Positions 1-7,223 are shown, counted from the first letter of the stretch. The stretch: 11,432 nt of DNA from Cyanobacteria bacterium UBA11153 (GCA_003511885.1 DOIX01000019.1:74992-86423); one strand, 5' to 3'. A program made the numbers and translations. The notes: a model not told the origin generated them from the sequence alone.

Positions 1-45
1 TTGTTGGGCGATCGGAAATGGATTTTGATAATAACCTGATTGTAG

Positions 46-112
46 GGGTGAAGCATTCGGGGGATACGATTGCAATAAAAATCAACCATATTTATATCCG
101 AATACTTCACCC
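46..112. repeat. Long inverted repeat (MITE-like hairpin) downstream of the porin gene
   Basis: The arm at 46-60 (GGGTGAAGCATTCGG) pairs with 98-112 (CCGAATACTTCACCC) with one mismatch in 15, around a 37-nt middle. Sequences containing GTGAAGCATTCGG and its complement are, from memory, very common dispersed palindromic repeats in cyanobacteria. It lies 27 nt past the porin stop codon, so the transcript of the minus-strand cluster would form this hairpin. It could protect the 3' end or help termination, but there is no T-run to make it a standard intrinsic terminator. Confidence 0.6.
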
Positions 113-138
113 TCCCTCTCGCGATAAGATCTAAATGT

Positions 139-1998
139 TTAGAAACTAAATTGAGCGCGTAGGTTCCCCACGTAAATGGTAGGATTGCTCTCAAAGTTAT
201 TCGCATTACCAATTAGGTAAAAAGCAGGAACGATCGCAATATTATTGGTTAGCGGGTAGTAGTAGGTGGCTTCTACTTCATATTGCGTGCCACCATCACC
301 ACCACCAGCTACCAGGAATTTTCGACCTTTTAAGATATCAAAAGGAATCAAAAATGATATCGTTCCTAATGCGCCTTCCTTACCCAAGTCACGCAAGCCT
401 AATCCAAACTGAATTGATTGAGAGTTAATATTGCCTCCCGGTATACCAGGTGTGGATGGATCGATATCTGTCGTAGCATAACCATAACGCCCAAAGATAC
501 CAAATTTAGAAGAAATCATCCAATCGAAGTTCAAACCAAAAGCATTGACATCAGCAGGCTTAATTCGACCACCAAAACCATCATCTGCTACTCCATATAT
601 TGGTTCTCCGCTGACTACTCCACCATTATTATCCAGGGTAATATGAGAGTAGCTAAGTCGGATATTTGCTGTTGAAGTTGGTTTGAAAGTTAACTCAGCA
701 GTAATGACATTAGTACCGCTAAATAAGCCTTTACTTGGGTTAGATGAAGTATTAAAGCCAAAGACGGCAGGTAAATATTCATTATTCTCACCCAGATAGC
801 CTAAATTTAGCTGAAATTTTTCGCCTAGATTTATTAAAGCAACTACTCCAGAACCTCGATCAATTGGGTCATAAACGGTAGTACCATTGGAGTTGAAAGT
901 ACTAGCACCATTCACAAAAAAAGTAAAGGCATTATCATCGAAGAAACGATGCCAATTAATGCGAGGACCAATGGCTAATTTCACGCGATCCCCAAGTGGA
1001 AATTGGTAAAATAAGTCGCGGATAACCACGTCAGTAGATCCATTATTCGGTCCAGCAGTTTGATCGAGAAATGGAGTACCAAAACTATTAAAAAGTCCGG
1101 CAGAAGCGAACTGATTGGCTGGAGATAAACCATTCCCAGCGGCTAACTGAGTTACTAAGAGATCTTTCCCTGTGAAAGAGGTATTTAAAGTCAACCAAGT
1201 CAGCGTACTCATGGTAATATTTGGGTTATCCACTTTCTGAATCAGCGGTTTACCATCTGTACCTCTTCCCGCAAATCTGACATCAGGAGATGTAGCATTA
1301 ATTGCCTCGACTCTGACATCATCACTAGCACCAGCCCCAGTGATATTCATGAAGACTAAACCACTTAGCTTAGTGGTGGTGGAAAATTGACGATCTTCGA
1401 GAAAAGCAATGCGCCCTTCTAAATTATCCACTTGTGAATTTAAACTGGCTAATTCTGTTTTAAATTCTTCAATTAGTCGTTGCAATCCTGCTAAATCTGT
1501 GCTGGATACTGTTCCTTTATCACCTGTTTGGATAATTCGCTCAATTTGTTGCAAACAGGCGTTTAAACCAGCAGCAAATTCATAACGAGTCATCGCCCGA
1601 TTGCCGCGATAAGTACCATCGGGATAGCCCGCAATACAACCATATCGTTCAACTAAGTTTCGCAATGCTTCATAAGCCCAATCTCCAGGCGAAACATCCC
1701 TTAATTGTGTCACATTAGTGACTTGTGACATAGACTGATTTGATTCTATTTCTCCTTCCGGTAAAGAAAGTTCATTTACCGAGGTAAGATTATCCAGTAT
1801 TGGCAAATCAGCAGATGATTCAACATTATTTTCTGGCAATGTTGTTGCAGCAGTTATCTCTTCTGTAGATTGAGCATCAGTAATACTAGAAGCGGATACC
1901 GGAAGACTATTGACTACTCCATTAGAAACTAATAAAGACATCAAGAAAGTTACTGGCGCAGTCACCCAAACCTGCCATCTAATTGCATCGTTCATCAT
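139..1998 (-). CDS. SLH-domain OprB-type outer-membrane porin
   Basis: A 619-residue outer-membrane porin of the cyanobacterial SLH/OprB type. Residues about 8-37 form a hydrophobic signal peptide. A low-complexity acidic linker follows to about residue 95. One SLH domain lies at about 97-152 (DVSPGDWAYEALRNLVERYG, then GYPDGTYRGNRAMTRYEFA), expected to bind cell-wall polymer in the periplasm. A coiled coil spans about 168-204, and the rest is a beta barrel ending in Phe (AQFSF), the usual outer-membrane assembly signal. GAGG at 2003-2006 is 4 nt before the first ATG (1998) but 7 nt before the second (1995), so Met2 may be the true start. The gene starts 31 nt after the upstream hydrolase stop and is probably last in the operon. 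Family members pass small solutes or inorganic ions; substrate cannot be read from the sequence. Context suggests a biuret-like solute, but an unrelated general or iron-linked porin is equally possible. Confidence 0.9.
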   Translation of the reverse strand: MMNDAIRWQVWVTAPVTFLMSLLVSNGVVNSLPVSASSITDAQSTEEITAATTLPENNVESSADLPILDNLTSVNELSLPEGEIESNQSMSQVTNVTQLRDVSPGDWAYEALRNLVERYGCIAGYPDGTYRGNRAMTRYEFAAGLNACLQQIERIIQTGDKGTVSSTDLAGLQRLIEEFKTELASLNSQVDNLEGRIAFLEDRQFSTTTKLSGLVFMNITGAGASDDVRVEAINATSPDVRFAGRGTDGKPLIQKVDNPNITMSTLTWLTLNTSFTGKDLLVTQLAAGNGLSPANQFASAGLFNSFGTPFLDQTAGPNNGSTDVVIRDLFYQFPLGDRVKLAIGPRINWHRFFDDNAFTFFVNGASTFNSNGTTVYDPIDRGSGVVALINLGEKFQLNLGYLGENNEYLPAVFGFNTSSNPSKGLFSGTNVITAELTFKPTSTANIRLSYSHITLDNNGGVVSGEPIYGVADDGFGGRIKPADVNAFGLNFDWMISSKFGIFGRYGYATTDIDPSTPGIPGGNINSQSIQFGLGLRDLGKEGALGTISFLIPFDILKGRKFLVAGGGDGGTQYEVEATYYYPLTNNIAIVPAFYLIGNANNFESNPTIYVGNLRAQFSF

Positions 1999-2029
1999 GA
2001 TTCCTCACACCTGGTTAAAAGTTAACAAT

Positions 2030-2704
2030 TCAAACTCTTTTTTCCAGCGCTTCAATAGCATTTTGCGCTGGTGCAATCCAACCGACAATTCCACCTTGGG
2101 CGATGATCATCTCCAGCGTGGATCTTTTAAATTCTGGAAAGTAACTCGCGGTAGCATCTTCAACCAATAAACATTGAAATCCACGATCATTTGCCTCTCG
2201 CATAGTTGTTTGGACACAAACTTCAGTCGTTACTCCTGCAATTAAGAGATGGGTAATGTTTTGTTCATGAAGTAAAGATTCCAAGTTAGTGTTATAAAAT
2301 GCACCCTTTCCCGGTTTAGTAATAACTATCTCGCCAGGGAGAGGTGCTAACTCAGGAATAATCGCATTTCCATATTCTCCTAGAACTAAAATCCGTCCCA
2401 TCGGACCAATATCACCAATTTTTAATTTCCCTTTACCTCGATTTAACTTGGATGGGGGACAATCAGATAAATCTGGTTTATGACATTCAATCGTGTGAAA
2501 AATAGGTAACTTATATTCACGAAATACTGCCAATAATTGTTGGACAGTTGGGATAATGGATCTGACTTGGCTAATATCATTCCCCAATGCTTCACCAAAG
2601 CCACCTGATTCTAAAAAATCTCGCTGCATATCAATAATTAGCAGTGCTAAAGTACTGGCAACAGGAAGTTCATAATCGTAAGGTTGAGCTAAAATTGAAG
2701 TCAT
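2030..2704 (-). CDS. Isochorismatase-fold cysteine hydrolase, BiuH paralogue (possible triuret hydrolase)
   Basis: A 224-residue cytoplasmic cysteine hydrolase of the isochorismatase-like (N-carbamoylsarcosine amidase / BiuH / RutB) superfamily. The triad is visible: Asp25 in [10 protein letters not shown], Lys130 in [10 protein letters not shown] and Cys163 in GVTTEVCV, with the usual cis-peptide motif just before the Cys. Gln203 in AQGG matches the Gln that follows the triad in BiuH. The protein aligns along its length with the second hydrolase of the cluster (HKPDLSD against HRPDLSD, then GxIL, GE and PGKG) but is clearly diverged, so it probably acts on a different ureide. Triuret hydrolase (TrtA) is a described BiuH-like enzyme, and this is my preferred hypothesis; another amide or ureido acid is possible. 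No Shine-Dalgarno precedes ATG 2704. A palindromic element separates it from the upstream cupin, so it may have its own promoter. It ends 31 nt before the porin gene. Family call is firm; substrate is inference. Confidence 0.85.
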   Translation of the reverse strand: MTSILAQPYDYELPVASTLALLIIDMQRDFLESGGFGEALGNDISQVRSIIPTVQQLLAVFREYKLPIFHTIECHKPDLSDCPPSKLNRGKGKLKIGDIGPMGRILVLGEYGNAIIPELAPLPGEIVITKPGKGAFYNTNLESLLHEQNITHLLIAGVTTEVCVQTTMREANDRGFQCLLVEDATASYFPEFKRSTLEMIIAQGGIVGWIAPAQNAIEALEKRV

Positions 2705-2759
2705 AATTAGTGTTGTTAGCTAAAAATAAGGATATACTCAGATTTTGTACCACTCTCGA

Positions 2760-2890
2760 TTGCCCGACAGTGGTTAAAACCACTGTCTCATAGCTGAAGT
2801 CAGTTAAAACTGACTCTCGTCATAATTTCAGTCCATTTCAATGGACTTGAGCTATTAGCCGTAGAATTAATTCTACGGCGGGTTGGGCAA
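2760..2890. repeat. TIR-bounded intergenic element with four hairpins
   Basis: The ends TTGCCCGAC (2760-2768) and GTTGGGCAA (2882-2890) are inverted repeats matching at 8 of 9 positions. Inside are four palindromes: 2766-2787 (10-bp arms GACAGTGGTT/AACCACTGTC), 2798-2815 (8-bp arms AGTCAGTT/AACTGACT), 2830-2847 (7-bp arms AGTCCAT/ATGGACT) and 2858-2879 (11-bp arms GCCGTAGAATT/AATTCTACGGC, no loop). It ends 1 nt beyond the cupin stop codon (2892-2894) and fills most of the 187-nt gap before the next gene. It resembles the small non-coding palindromic repeats common in cyanobacteria. In a read-through transcript the hairpins could reduce expression of the last two genes or mark an RNA processing site. 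Confidence 0.7.
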
Positions 2891-2891
2891 C

Positions 2892-3254
2892 TTACTGACA
2901 AGTATTATTGCGAATTAAGACAGGTTTTTCCCAAATAGCAAGCACAATACAACCTCCTTTGCTAATAACACTATGGTGACTATTGGGTGGATTAATCGCC
3001 AAAGTACCAGCATCATATTCCCCATTTCGATCCGTTTGGGAACCAGACAAAATCAAGATATGTTCATAACCTAAATGATCGTGCATAGGAACACTTGCTC
3101 CCGGTTGATAGCGCAATAATGCAGCCCTTGCGCCCTCTTCGCCATCTTGATAAAGTCGATAAATATCAACTCCAGGGCGAAAAGGTTCCCAGGATAATTC
3201 ATCCTGTTTTGTGGCAATATTGAATAAATCTTTCAGGATTAAAATTTGCTCCAT
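2892..3254 (-). CDS. Small single-domain cupin protein (ChrR-type cupin)
   Basis: A 120-residue single beta-barrel cupin. The metal-site pattern is visible: His58 and His60 with Glu64 in PMHDHLGYEHILILSG, and His93 or His94 in NPPNSHHSV. The order H-x-H-x3-E...H and the short length resemble the cupin of ChrR-like anti-sigma proteins, but no zinc-binding anti-sigma N-domain is present, so a regulator of that kind is unlikely. The first base of its ATG is the last base of the ATPase TAA stop (TAATG at 3252-3256), with AGGA a few bases upstream, so its translation is probably coupled to the ATPase. That ties it to the transport and hydrolysis pathway as a metal-dependent enzyme, isomerase or ligand sensor. 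Known cupins of ureide metabolism such as ureidoglycine aminohydrolase are about twice as long, so I do not assign that function. The reaction is unknown. Confidence 0.85.
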   Translation of the reverse strand: MEQILILKDLFNIATKQDELSWEPFRPGVDIYRLYQDGEEGARAALLRYQPGASVPMHDHLGYEHILILSGSQTDRNGEYDAGTLAINPPNSHHSVISKGGCIVLAIWEKPVLIRNNTCQ

Positions 3255-4801
3255 TAGTGTCCTGCCATCCGTTGACCAATCGTGTTAAAATCAGCATCTG
3301 CAATCGCACTTTCATAAACCAACTTTCCTTCACTAATTACAAAAATTCGGTCAGCTAATTTTAATAATTCATCCAAATCCTCACTTACTAGTAATACCGC
3401 TACTCCTTTGTTTCGTGCCTCAATAATTGAGCCGTGAATGTACTCGACTGCGGCAAAGTCTAAGCCAAAACAGGGATTAGCGGCAATCAGTAAATTAATA
3501 TGATCTTCAGATAATTCTCTGGCTAAAACGGCACGCTGTACATTTCCTCCAGAAAGATTACCAATTGGTGTTTCTGGGGCAGGAGTTTTAATCTTGAAAG
3601 TACTAATCAAACCCAAAGCCATCTGTCGAATTTCCTTAAGAATAAGTAGGATACTGCCTTTAGCTTGGGGAGGACGATCAAAGGTGCGTAGGGCAAGATT
3701 TTCTGCTACACTCATGTGGGGTACGCAAGCATTTTGGAGAGGTTCTTCCGGGAGGGAAAAAACCTTATGTTTGTACATTTCTGCCCTAGTTGCAGTATAA
3801 ATATCTCCATTAACTAACACTTTTCCATCAGTAGCAATACGCTGTCCAGCTAATACTTCTACTAATTCTCGCTGTCCATTTCCAGAAATCCCTGCAATCC
3901 CGACAATTTCTCCACTATGTACTGTAAAATTGACGTTTTTAACTGCTTCTATGCCATTATCTTTATTAGCGTGAATATTTTTCACATCAAGTACTGGAAT
4001 AGGGTTGGGATGTGCTATCTTTTCCACTGGTTTCGGCTGACGCTTCTCACCCATCATCATCTCAGCCATATCTGAGATAGAGAGATTTTTTACTAAACCA
4101 TTACCAGCAAATTTGCCTTTACGCAATACGGTAATTTCATCACAAAATGAAGTTACCTCCCGGAATTTATGGCTGATAATGAGGACACTTAATTTACCCT
4201 CTGTAACTGTTTCCCTCAGTAATCCTAAGACTTCATCTGCTTCTTGGGGAGTGAGTACGGATGTAGGTTCATCCAGAATTAAGACACCTACTTTAAGGTA
4301 AATTTGTTTAAGAATTTCCAGCTTTTGTTTTTGTCCAGCGGCTAATTGAGACACGGGAATATTGAGTGGAATTTGGAAAGGAGAATTTTCCATAAAGGCA
4401 TTTAATTCCTGATACTCATCTTTCCACTTAATTAAATTGGGACTGTCAAACTTGGAAAGAACCAGATTTTCGGCGACATTCATCGCAGGTACAGAGGTAA
4501 AATGCTGATAAACCATTCCAATACCGTGTTTATGAGCATCACGAGGACTTTCAATTGTCCGATTTTGTTTGTCAATCAGTACTTCACCGGAGGTAGGTTT
4601 ATAGAAACCCATGATGCACTTGACTAGGGTACTTTTACCAGCCCCGTTTTCACCCAGTAAAGCATGGAATTTTCCTGGTTTCAGATGTATTGATACGTTA
4701 TCTAGTGCGGTAAATGTACCAAATTTTTTGGTCATATTTACCACTTCTAATTCTGGTGGCTTGGTTAATTCTAACTTAATAGTTTCTGTGGCAGTATTCA
4801 T
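3254..4801 (-). CDS. ABC importer ATPase with two nucleotide-binding domains (NupO/YufO-RbsA type)
   Basis: A 515-residue cytoplasmic ATPase with two fused ABC domains, the normal size for ATPases partnering BMP-type binding proteins. NBD1 is complete: Walker A GENGAGKST (50-58), Q-loop Gln99, signature LAAGQ (153-157), Walker B VLILDEP (173-179) and switch His211. NBD2 has a degenerate Walker A (GISGNGQREL, 304-313), a good signature LSGGN (416-420) and no Asp-Glu in the Walker B position (LLIAANPC, 437-444). This asymmetry is usual in the family, so one canonical ATP site is expected. It should energise the two permeases at 7314-8402 and 6032-6958, although the AH_C and biuH genes lie between. 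It starts 42 nt after the biuH stop, with only a weak ribosome-binding site, and overlaps the cupin gene by 1 nt. Automatic tools would call it a nucleoside or simple-sugar importer; the neighbours suggest a ureide instead. Confidence 0.93.
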   Translation of the reverse strand: MNTATETIKLELTKPPELEVVNMTKKFGTFTALDNVSIHLKPGKFHALLGENGAGKSTLVKCIMGFYKPTSGEVLIDKQNRTIESPRDAHKHGIGMVYQHFTSVPAMNVAENLVLSKFDSPNLIKWKDEYQELNAFMENSPFQIPLNIPVSQLAAGQKQKLEILKQIYLKVGVLILDEPTSVLTPQEADEVLGLLRETVTEGKLSVLIISHKFREVTSFCDEITVLRKGKFAGNGLVKNLSISDMAEMMMGEKRQPKPVEKIAHPNPIPVLDVKNIHANKDNGIEAVKNVNFTVHSGEIVGIAGISGNGQRELVEVLAGQRIATDGKVLVNGDIYTATRAEMYKHKVFSLPEEPLQNACVPHMSVAENLALRTFDRPPQAKGSILLILKEIRQMALGLISTFKIKTPAPETPIGNLSGGNVQRAVLARELSEDHINLLIAANPCFGLDFAAVEYIHGSIIEARNKGVAVLLVSEDLDELLKLADRIFVISEGKLVYESAIADADFNTIGQRMAGH

Positions 4802-4843
4802 GATTTTTATATTTACCTGTTTGGAGATGTTTACTTTTAATTC

Positions 4844-5527
4844 TTATCCTTGGATAGCTTGAATAAATGCCGTTGCATCAGCAACAGTCCCAAATACACC
4901 CCCTTGCATTTTAATCATTTTAATTGCAGCTAGATAGTTACCATAATCGGTTGCAGCAGTACAGTCAGATAGCAATAAACATTCATAACCTCTGTCATTG
5001 GCATCTCGCATCGTGGTATGGACGCAAACATCAGTAGTCACACCAGTTAGGACAATATTTTGAATACCTTTCCGCCTGAGTATTAAGTCTAAATCTGTCG
5101 CATAAAATGACCCCTTTCCTGGCTTATCAATGATAGTTTCTCCAGGAATAGGTACTAATTCGGGAATAATTTCCCAACCTGGTTCACCTCGAACTAAAAT
5201 TTTACCACAAGGACCAGGATCGCCTATACCAGCGCCAATTTGACGGGATCTCCATTGCTTGTTTTCTGGTAAATCAGATAAATCCGGTCGATGCCCTTCA
5301 CGAGTATGAATTACATGAAATCCTTTCTCCCGTGCAACTGCTAAAACTTTACTAATTGGCTCAATAGGAGCGCGAGTTAAAGATAAATCGTACCCCATTT
5401 TATCAACATAACCACCAATCCCACAAAAATCAGTTTGCATATCAATAATTAGCAAAGCTGTATTTTCTGGACGCAAATCGCCATTATAAGGATAAGGATA
5501 AGGTTCAGCATCAACAAAAAGTCCCAT
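4844..5527 (-). CDS. biuH: Biuret hydrolase (biuret amidohydrolase)
   Basis: A 227-residue cytoplasmic cysteine hydrolase expected to convert biuret plus water to allophanate plus ammonia. The triad is Asp29 ([10 protein letters not shown]), Lys135 ([11 protein letters not shown]) and Cys168 (GVTTDVCV), with Gln208 in KMQGG. Rhizobium BiuH, as I recall it, uses Asp36, Lys142, Cys175 and Gln215. All four differ by the same offset of 7, meaning the proteins align without gaps across the active site. Other stretches also match my memory of BiuH closely: the PYPYNG N-terminus, GYVDx[30 protein letters not shown] and TDYGN. GAGGGA (5536-5541) gives a good ribosome-binding site about 9 nt before ATG 5527, and the start is 2 nt after the stop of the AH_C gene. 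The ABC ATPase gene follows. Uptake and degradation genes are therefore interleaved. A different but related ureide substrate is the main alternative. Confidence 0.88.
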   Translation of the reverse strand: MGLFVDAEPYPYPYNGDLRPENTALLIIDMQTDFCGIGGYVDKMGYDLSLTRAPIEPISKVLAVAREKGFHVIHTREGHRPDLSDLPENKQWRSRQIGAGIGDPGPCGKILVRGEPGWEIIPELVPIPGETIIDKPGKGSFYATDLDLILRRKGIQNIVLTGVTTDVCVHTTMRDANDRGYECLLLSDCTAATDYGNYLAAIKMIKMQGGVFGTVADATAFIQAIQG

Positions 5528-5529
5528 AT

Positions 5530-5934
5530 TTAACTTCCCTCAGTCTTTAATTTACTAGCTTCTTGATACTCACGCCAACCACCATATTGAGTAATTTCTT
5601 GCTGATTTTCACAAGCAATTGGTTCCCCTAAAACTCCTAATACAACTTCACCATCAATCAGACACACTTTACCAATAGATAATCCTGGAGGCTCTTGCAG
5701 TAAAATAGTACCCAGACTAGCAACAGGAATCCGCCAAACTTCAACTGCGATCGCATTTCCCCCTTCTTTAACTCTAATCATTGCGGGATAGCAATCATTA
5801 ATTGACCAAATTCGATAGGTAGTTTCTGTTTTTGTTTCTCGTACAAAGGTGGCTCCAACTGCTAATAAATTTCCATTTAATTCTAACCCCCTCATTAAAG
5901 TTCCATTTACTGCTAAATCTAAGGTTTTTGTCAT
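5530..5934 (-). CDS. Free-standing allophanate hydrolase C-terminal (AH_C, GGCT-like) domain protein
   Basis: A 134-residue protein matching the C-terminal domain of allophanate hydrolase (AtzF), a gamma-glutamylcyclotransferase-like fold. Visible family marks are [15 protein letters not shown] (10-24), [19 protein letters not shown] (27-45), [13 protein letters not shown] (58-70), [14 protein letters not shown] (84-97) and GGWREY (118-123). In full-length allophanate hydrolase this domain follows a Ser-Ser-Lys amidase domain. In a yeast enzyme it was reported to help remove CO2 from the N-carboxycarbamate product, and in AtzF to aid assembly. Here it is encoded alone: its reading frame is only 134 codons and no amidase sequence is nearby. 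It lies 2 nt upstream of biuH, so the two are surely co-expressed. It could act on an allophanate breakdown product, pair with an amidase encoded elsewhere, or bind a ureide. No Shine-Dalgarno precedes ATG 5934, and a palindromic element lies just upstream. Confidence 0.82.
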   Translation of the reverse strand: MTKTLDLAVNGTLMRGLELNGNLLAVGATFVRETKTETTYRIWSINDCYPAMIRVKEGGNAIAVEVWRIPVASLGTILLQEPPGLSIGKVCLIDGEVVLGVLGEPIACENQQEITQYGGWREYQEASKLKTEGS

Positions 5935-5952
5935 TGGTTATATCAATTTTTT

Positions 5953-6019
5953 GTTTGTAGTAGGCACTTTAGTGCCTGGGATTGTTGTACTTAAACGCAC
6001 TAAAGTGCTTAGTAGGAAC
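5953..6019. repeat. 67-bp palindromic MITE-like element
   Basis: Left arm 5953-5975 (GTTTGTAGTAGGCACTTTAG and on to GTGC) is the inverted repeat of right arm 5997-6019, matching at 19 of 23 positions. Each arm holds its own small palindrome (5962-5977 AGGCACT-TT-AGTGCCT; 5997-6008 GCACT-AA-AGTGC). From memory, repeats of the GTAGTAAG-CACTTTAGTG type occur in many copies in cyanobacterial genomes. It nearly fills the 97-nt gap between permease 2 and the AH_C gene and would be transcribed within the operon as a stable stem. Confidence 0.65.
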
Positions 6020-6031
6020 CATATACAAAAA

Positions 6032-6958
6032 CTAATTACTAGATCCTAAAGCCCCAGGCGCACCATTCAAAGTACGTTTAGGGGAACAGGTAATAATCAT
6101 GATTAAAAGTGTCAAAATATATGGGGCAGCATTAAATAGATAATAGCCCTGACTAATACCCACAGATTGTAAAGCCGGACCTAGTGCTTGCGCTCCACCA
6201 AATAATAGGGAAGCATAGAGACATTCCATGGGTTGCCAGCGGGCAAAAATAACTAGGGCGACAGCCATTAATCCCTGTCCACTCGATATACTTTCATTCC
6301 AAACACCGGGATAGTATAGAGATAGAGAAGCACCACCAATTCCTGCCAAAAAGCTACCAGCAACAATCGATAACATTCTCACTTTTTTAATCGAAACTCC
6401 CATGGCTAATGCTGCATCTGGACTATCCCCAACCGCACGGATAAATAAACCCCAACGAGTTGATTTAAAAAACCATGCCATCAAAGGCGCAATCGCAATA
6501 CCTAACAGAAACAGCGGACTAATTTTTAAGGCTGATTCCAAGGCGGGAATATTACTCCAACTGCCTAAATCTATTGTTGGTAATTGGGGGGCTTTAGGTT
6601 GAATAAACGGTTTTCCCAAGAAAAAAGCAATCCCGCTACCAAAGATAATCATGGCAATACCCACAGCAATATCATTAACTTTCGGTTGTTGAGTCATCCA
6701 AGCGTGAATGAATCCCAATAACATCCCTGCTAAACCTGCTGTAATTACTCCTAGCCATGGAGATCCAGTTAAATAGGAAATAGCATAAGCACTCATGGCT
6801 CCCGTTAACAAAGTACCTTCTAATCCTAGGTTAATTTTGCCGCTTTTTTCAGTTAAACATTCTCCTAAAGATACAAACAAAAAAGGAGTACCACCTCGCA
6901 TTGTTCCGGCTGCGATTGCCAGGGGAACTCCCCACCATCCCAATGCTTCTGTTGTCAT
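6032..6958 (-). CDS. ABC importer permease 2 (NupQ/YufQ type, BPD_transp_2 family)
   Basis: A 308-residue inner-membrane permease with roughly eight to nine hydrophobic segments. Family marks are TEKSGKINLGLEG (36-48), the cytoplasmic coupling segment RAVGDSPDAALAMGVSI (174-190) that should contact the ATPase, and GQGLMAVALVIFARWQP (227-243). It is the short partner of a heterodimeric importer, pairing with the longer permease encoded upstream. The start at 6958 is firm: AAGGAG at 6966-6971 sits 7 nt before ATG. A repeat-rich 355-nt gap separates it from permease 1, and a 97-nt gap containing a palindromic element separates it from the AH_C gene. NupQ-like permeases are known from nucleoside uptake; here the solute is more likely biuret or a similar ureide, by context only. 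Confidence 0.92.
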   Translation of the reverse strand: MTTEALGWWGVPLAIAAGTMRGGTPFLFVSLGECLTEKSGKINLGLEGTLLTGAMSAYAISYLTGSPWLGVITAGLAGMLLGFIHAWMTQQPKVNDIAVGIAMIIFGSGIAFFLGKPFIQPKAPQLPTIDLGSWSNIPALESALKISPLFLLGIAIAPLMAWFFKSTRWGLFIRAVGDSPDAALAMGVSIKKVRMLSIVAGSFLAGIGGASLSLYYPGVWNESISSGQGLMAVALVIFARWQPMECLYASLLFGGAQALGPALQSVGISQGYYLFNAAPYILTLLIMIITCSPKRTLNGAPGALGSSN

Positions 6959-6965
6959 AATTTTT

Positions 6966-6971
6966 CTCCTT
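6966..6971 (-). promoter_or_regulatory. Strong ribosome-binding site of permease 2
   Basis: AAGGAG on the minus strand, 7 nt from ATG 6958. It is one of the few strong Shine-Dalgarno sites in the cluster. The gene therefore does not need translational coupling to permease 1, which ends 355 nt upstream. Confidence 0.75.
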
Positions 6972-7018
6972 GTTAATTTAATGGGGAACAGGAAATAGGC
7001 AATTAGAAATAGGAAATT

Positions 7019-7060
7019 GGGAATTGGGAATTGGGAATTAAGAATTGGGAATAGAGAATT
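7019..7060. repeat. Degenerate heptamer tandem repeat (GGGAATT type)
   Basis: Six consecutive 7-nt units: three perfect GGGAATT (7019-7039), then AAGAATT, GGGAATA and GAGAATT. Related, less regular units extend leftwards to about 7001. This matches the short tandemly repeated heptamers described in filamentous cyanobacteria. Confidence 0.8.
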
Positions 7061-7112
7061 GGAACAAAATTTATACGTTTTCTCTATTGAATGAGACGCT
7101 CACACTACCAAT
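7057..7112 (+). repeat. 56-bp direct repeat, copy 1
   Basis: Matches 7118-7173 at 51 of 56 positions, with a 5-nt gap between copies. It starts AATTGGAACAAAAT and ends GACGCTCACACTACCAAT. The internal hairpin seen in copy 2 is broken here by substitutions. Confidence 0.8.
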
Positions 7113-7117
7113 TTGGA

Positions 7118-7173
7118 AATTGGAACAAAATTCATACATTTTCTCTAGTGAGCGAGACGCTCACACTACCAAT
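7118..7173 (+). repeat. 56-bp direct repeat, copy 2, with perfect internal hairpin
   Basis: Second copy of the repeat. It holds a perfect 7-bp inverted repeat, GTGAGCG (7148-7154), AGA loop, CGCTCAC (7158-7164). This is the better-preserved copy. The GAGCGAGACGCTC core is, from memory, common in cyanobacterial intergenic regions. Confidence 0.8.
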
Positions 7174-7199
7174 GGCGCAATAACGGTTAATTTTTTTAT

Positions 7200-7223
7200 G
7201 TAGTGCGAGCATCTTGATCGCTA
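7200..7223 (-). repeat. Inverted relative of the 56-bp repeat core
   Basis: GTAGTGCGAGCATCTTGATC and the next four bases match the complement of the copy 2 core (GTAGTGTGAGCGTCTCGCTC...) at about 19 of 24 positions. It is a third, inverted and diverged member of the same family. Confidence 0.5.

Noticed and set aside
4011..4080. Degenerate second nucleotide-binding domain as a sign of gene decay in the ATPase
   Set aside because: Loss of the canonical Walker residues in NBD2 is normal in this ATPase family, and NBD1 is intact.
2030..5527. Calling the two cysteine hydrolases RutB (ureidoacrylate amidohydrolase) or isochorismatases
   Set aside because: The active-site spacing and side motifs of 4844-5527 follow BiuH with a constant offset of 7 residues, and no rut or enterobactin-type genes are nearby. 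The second enzyme resembles its neighbour more than RutB.
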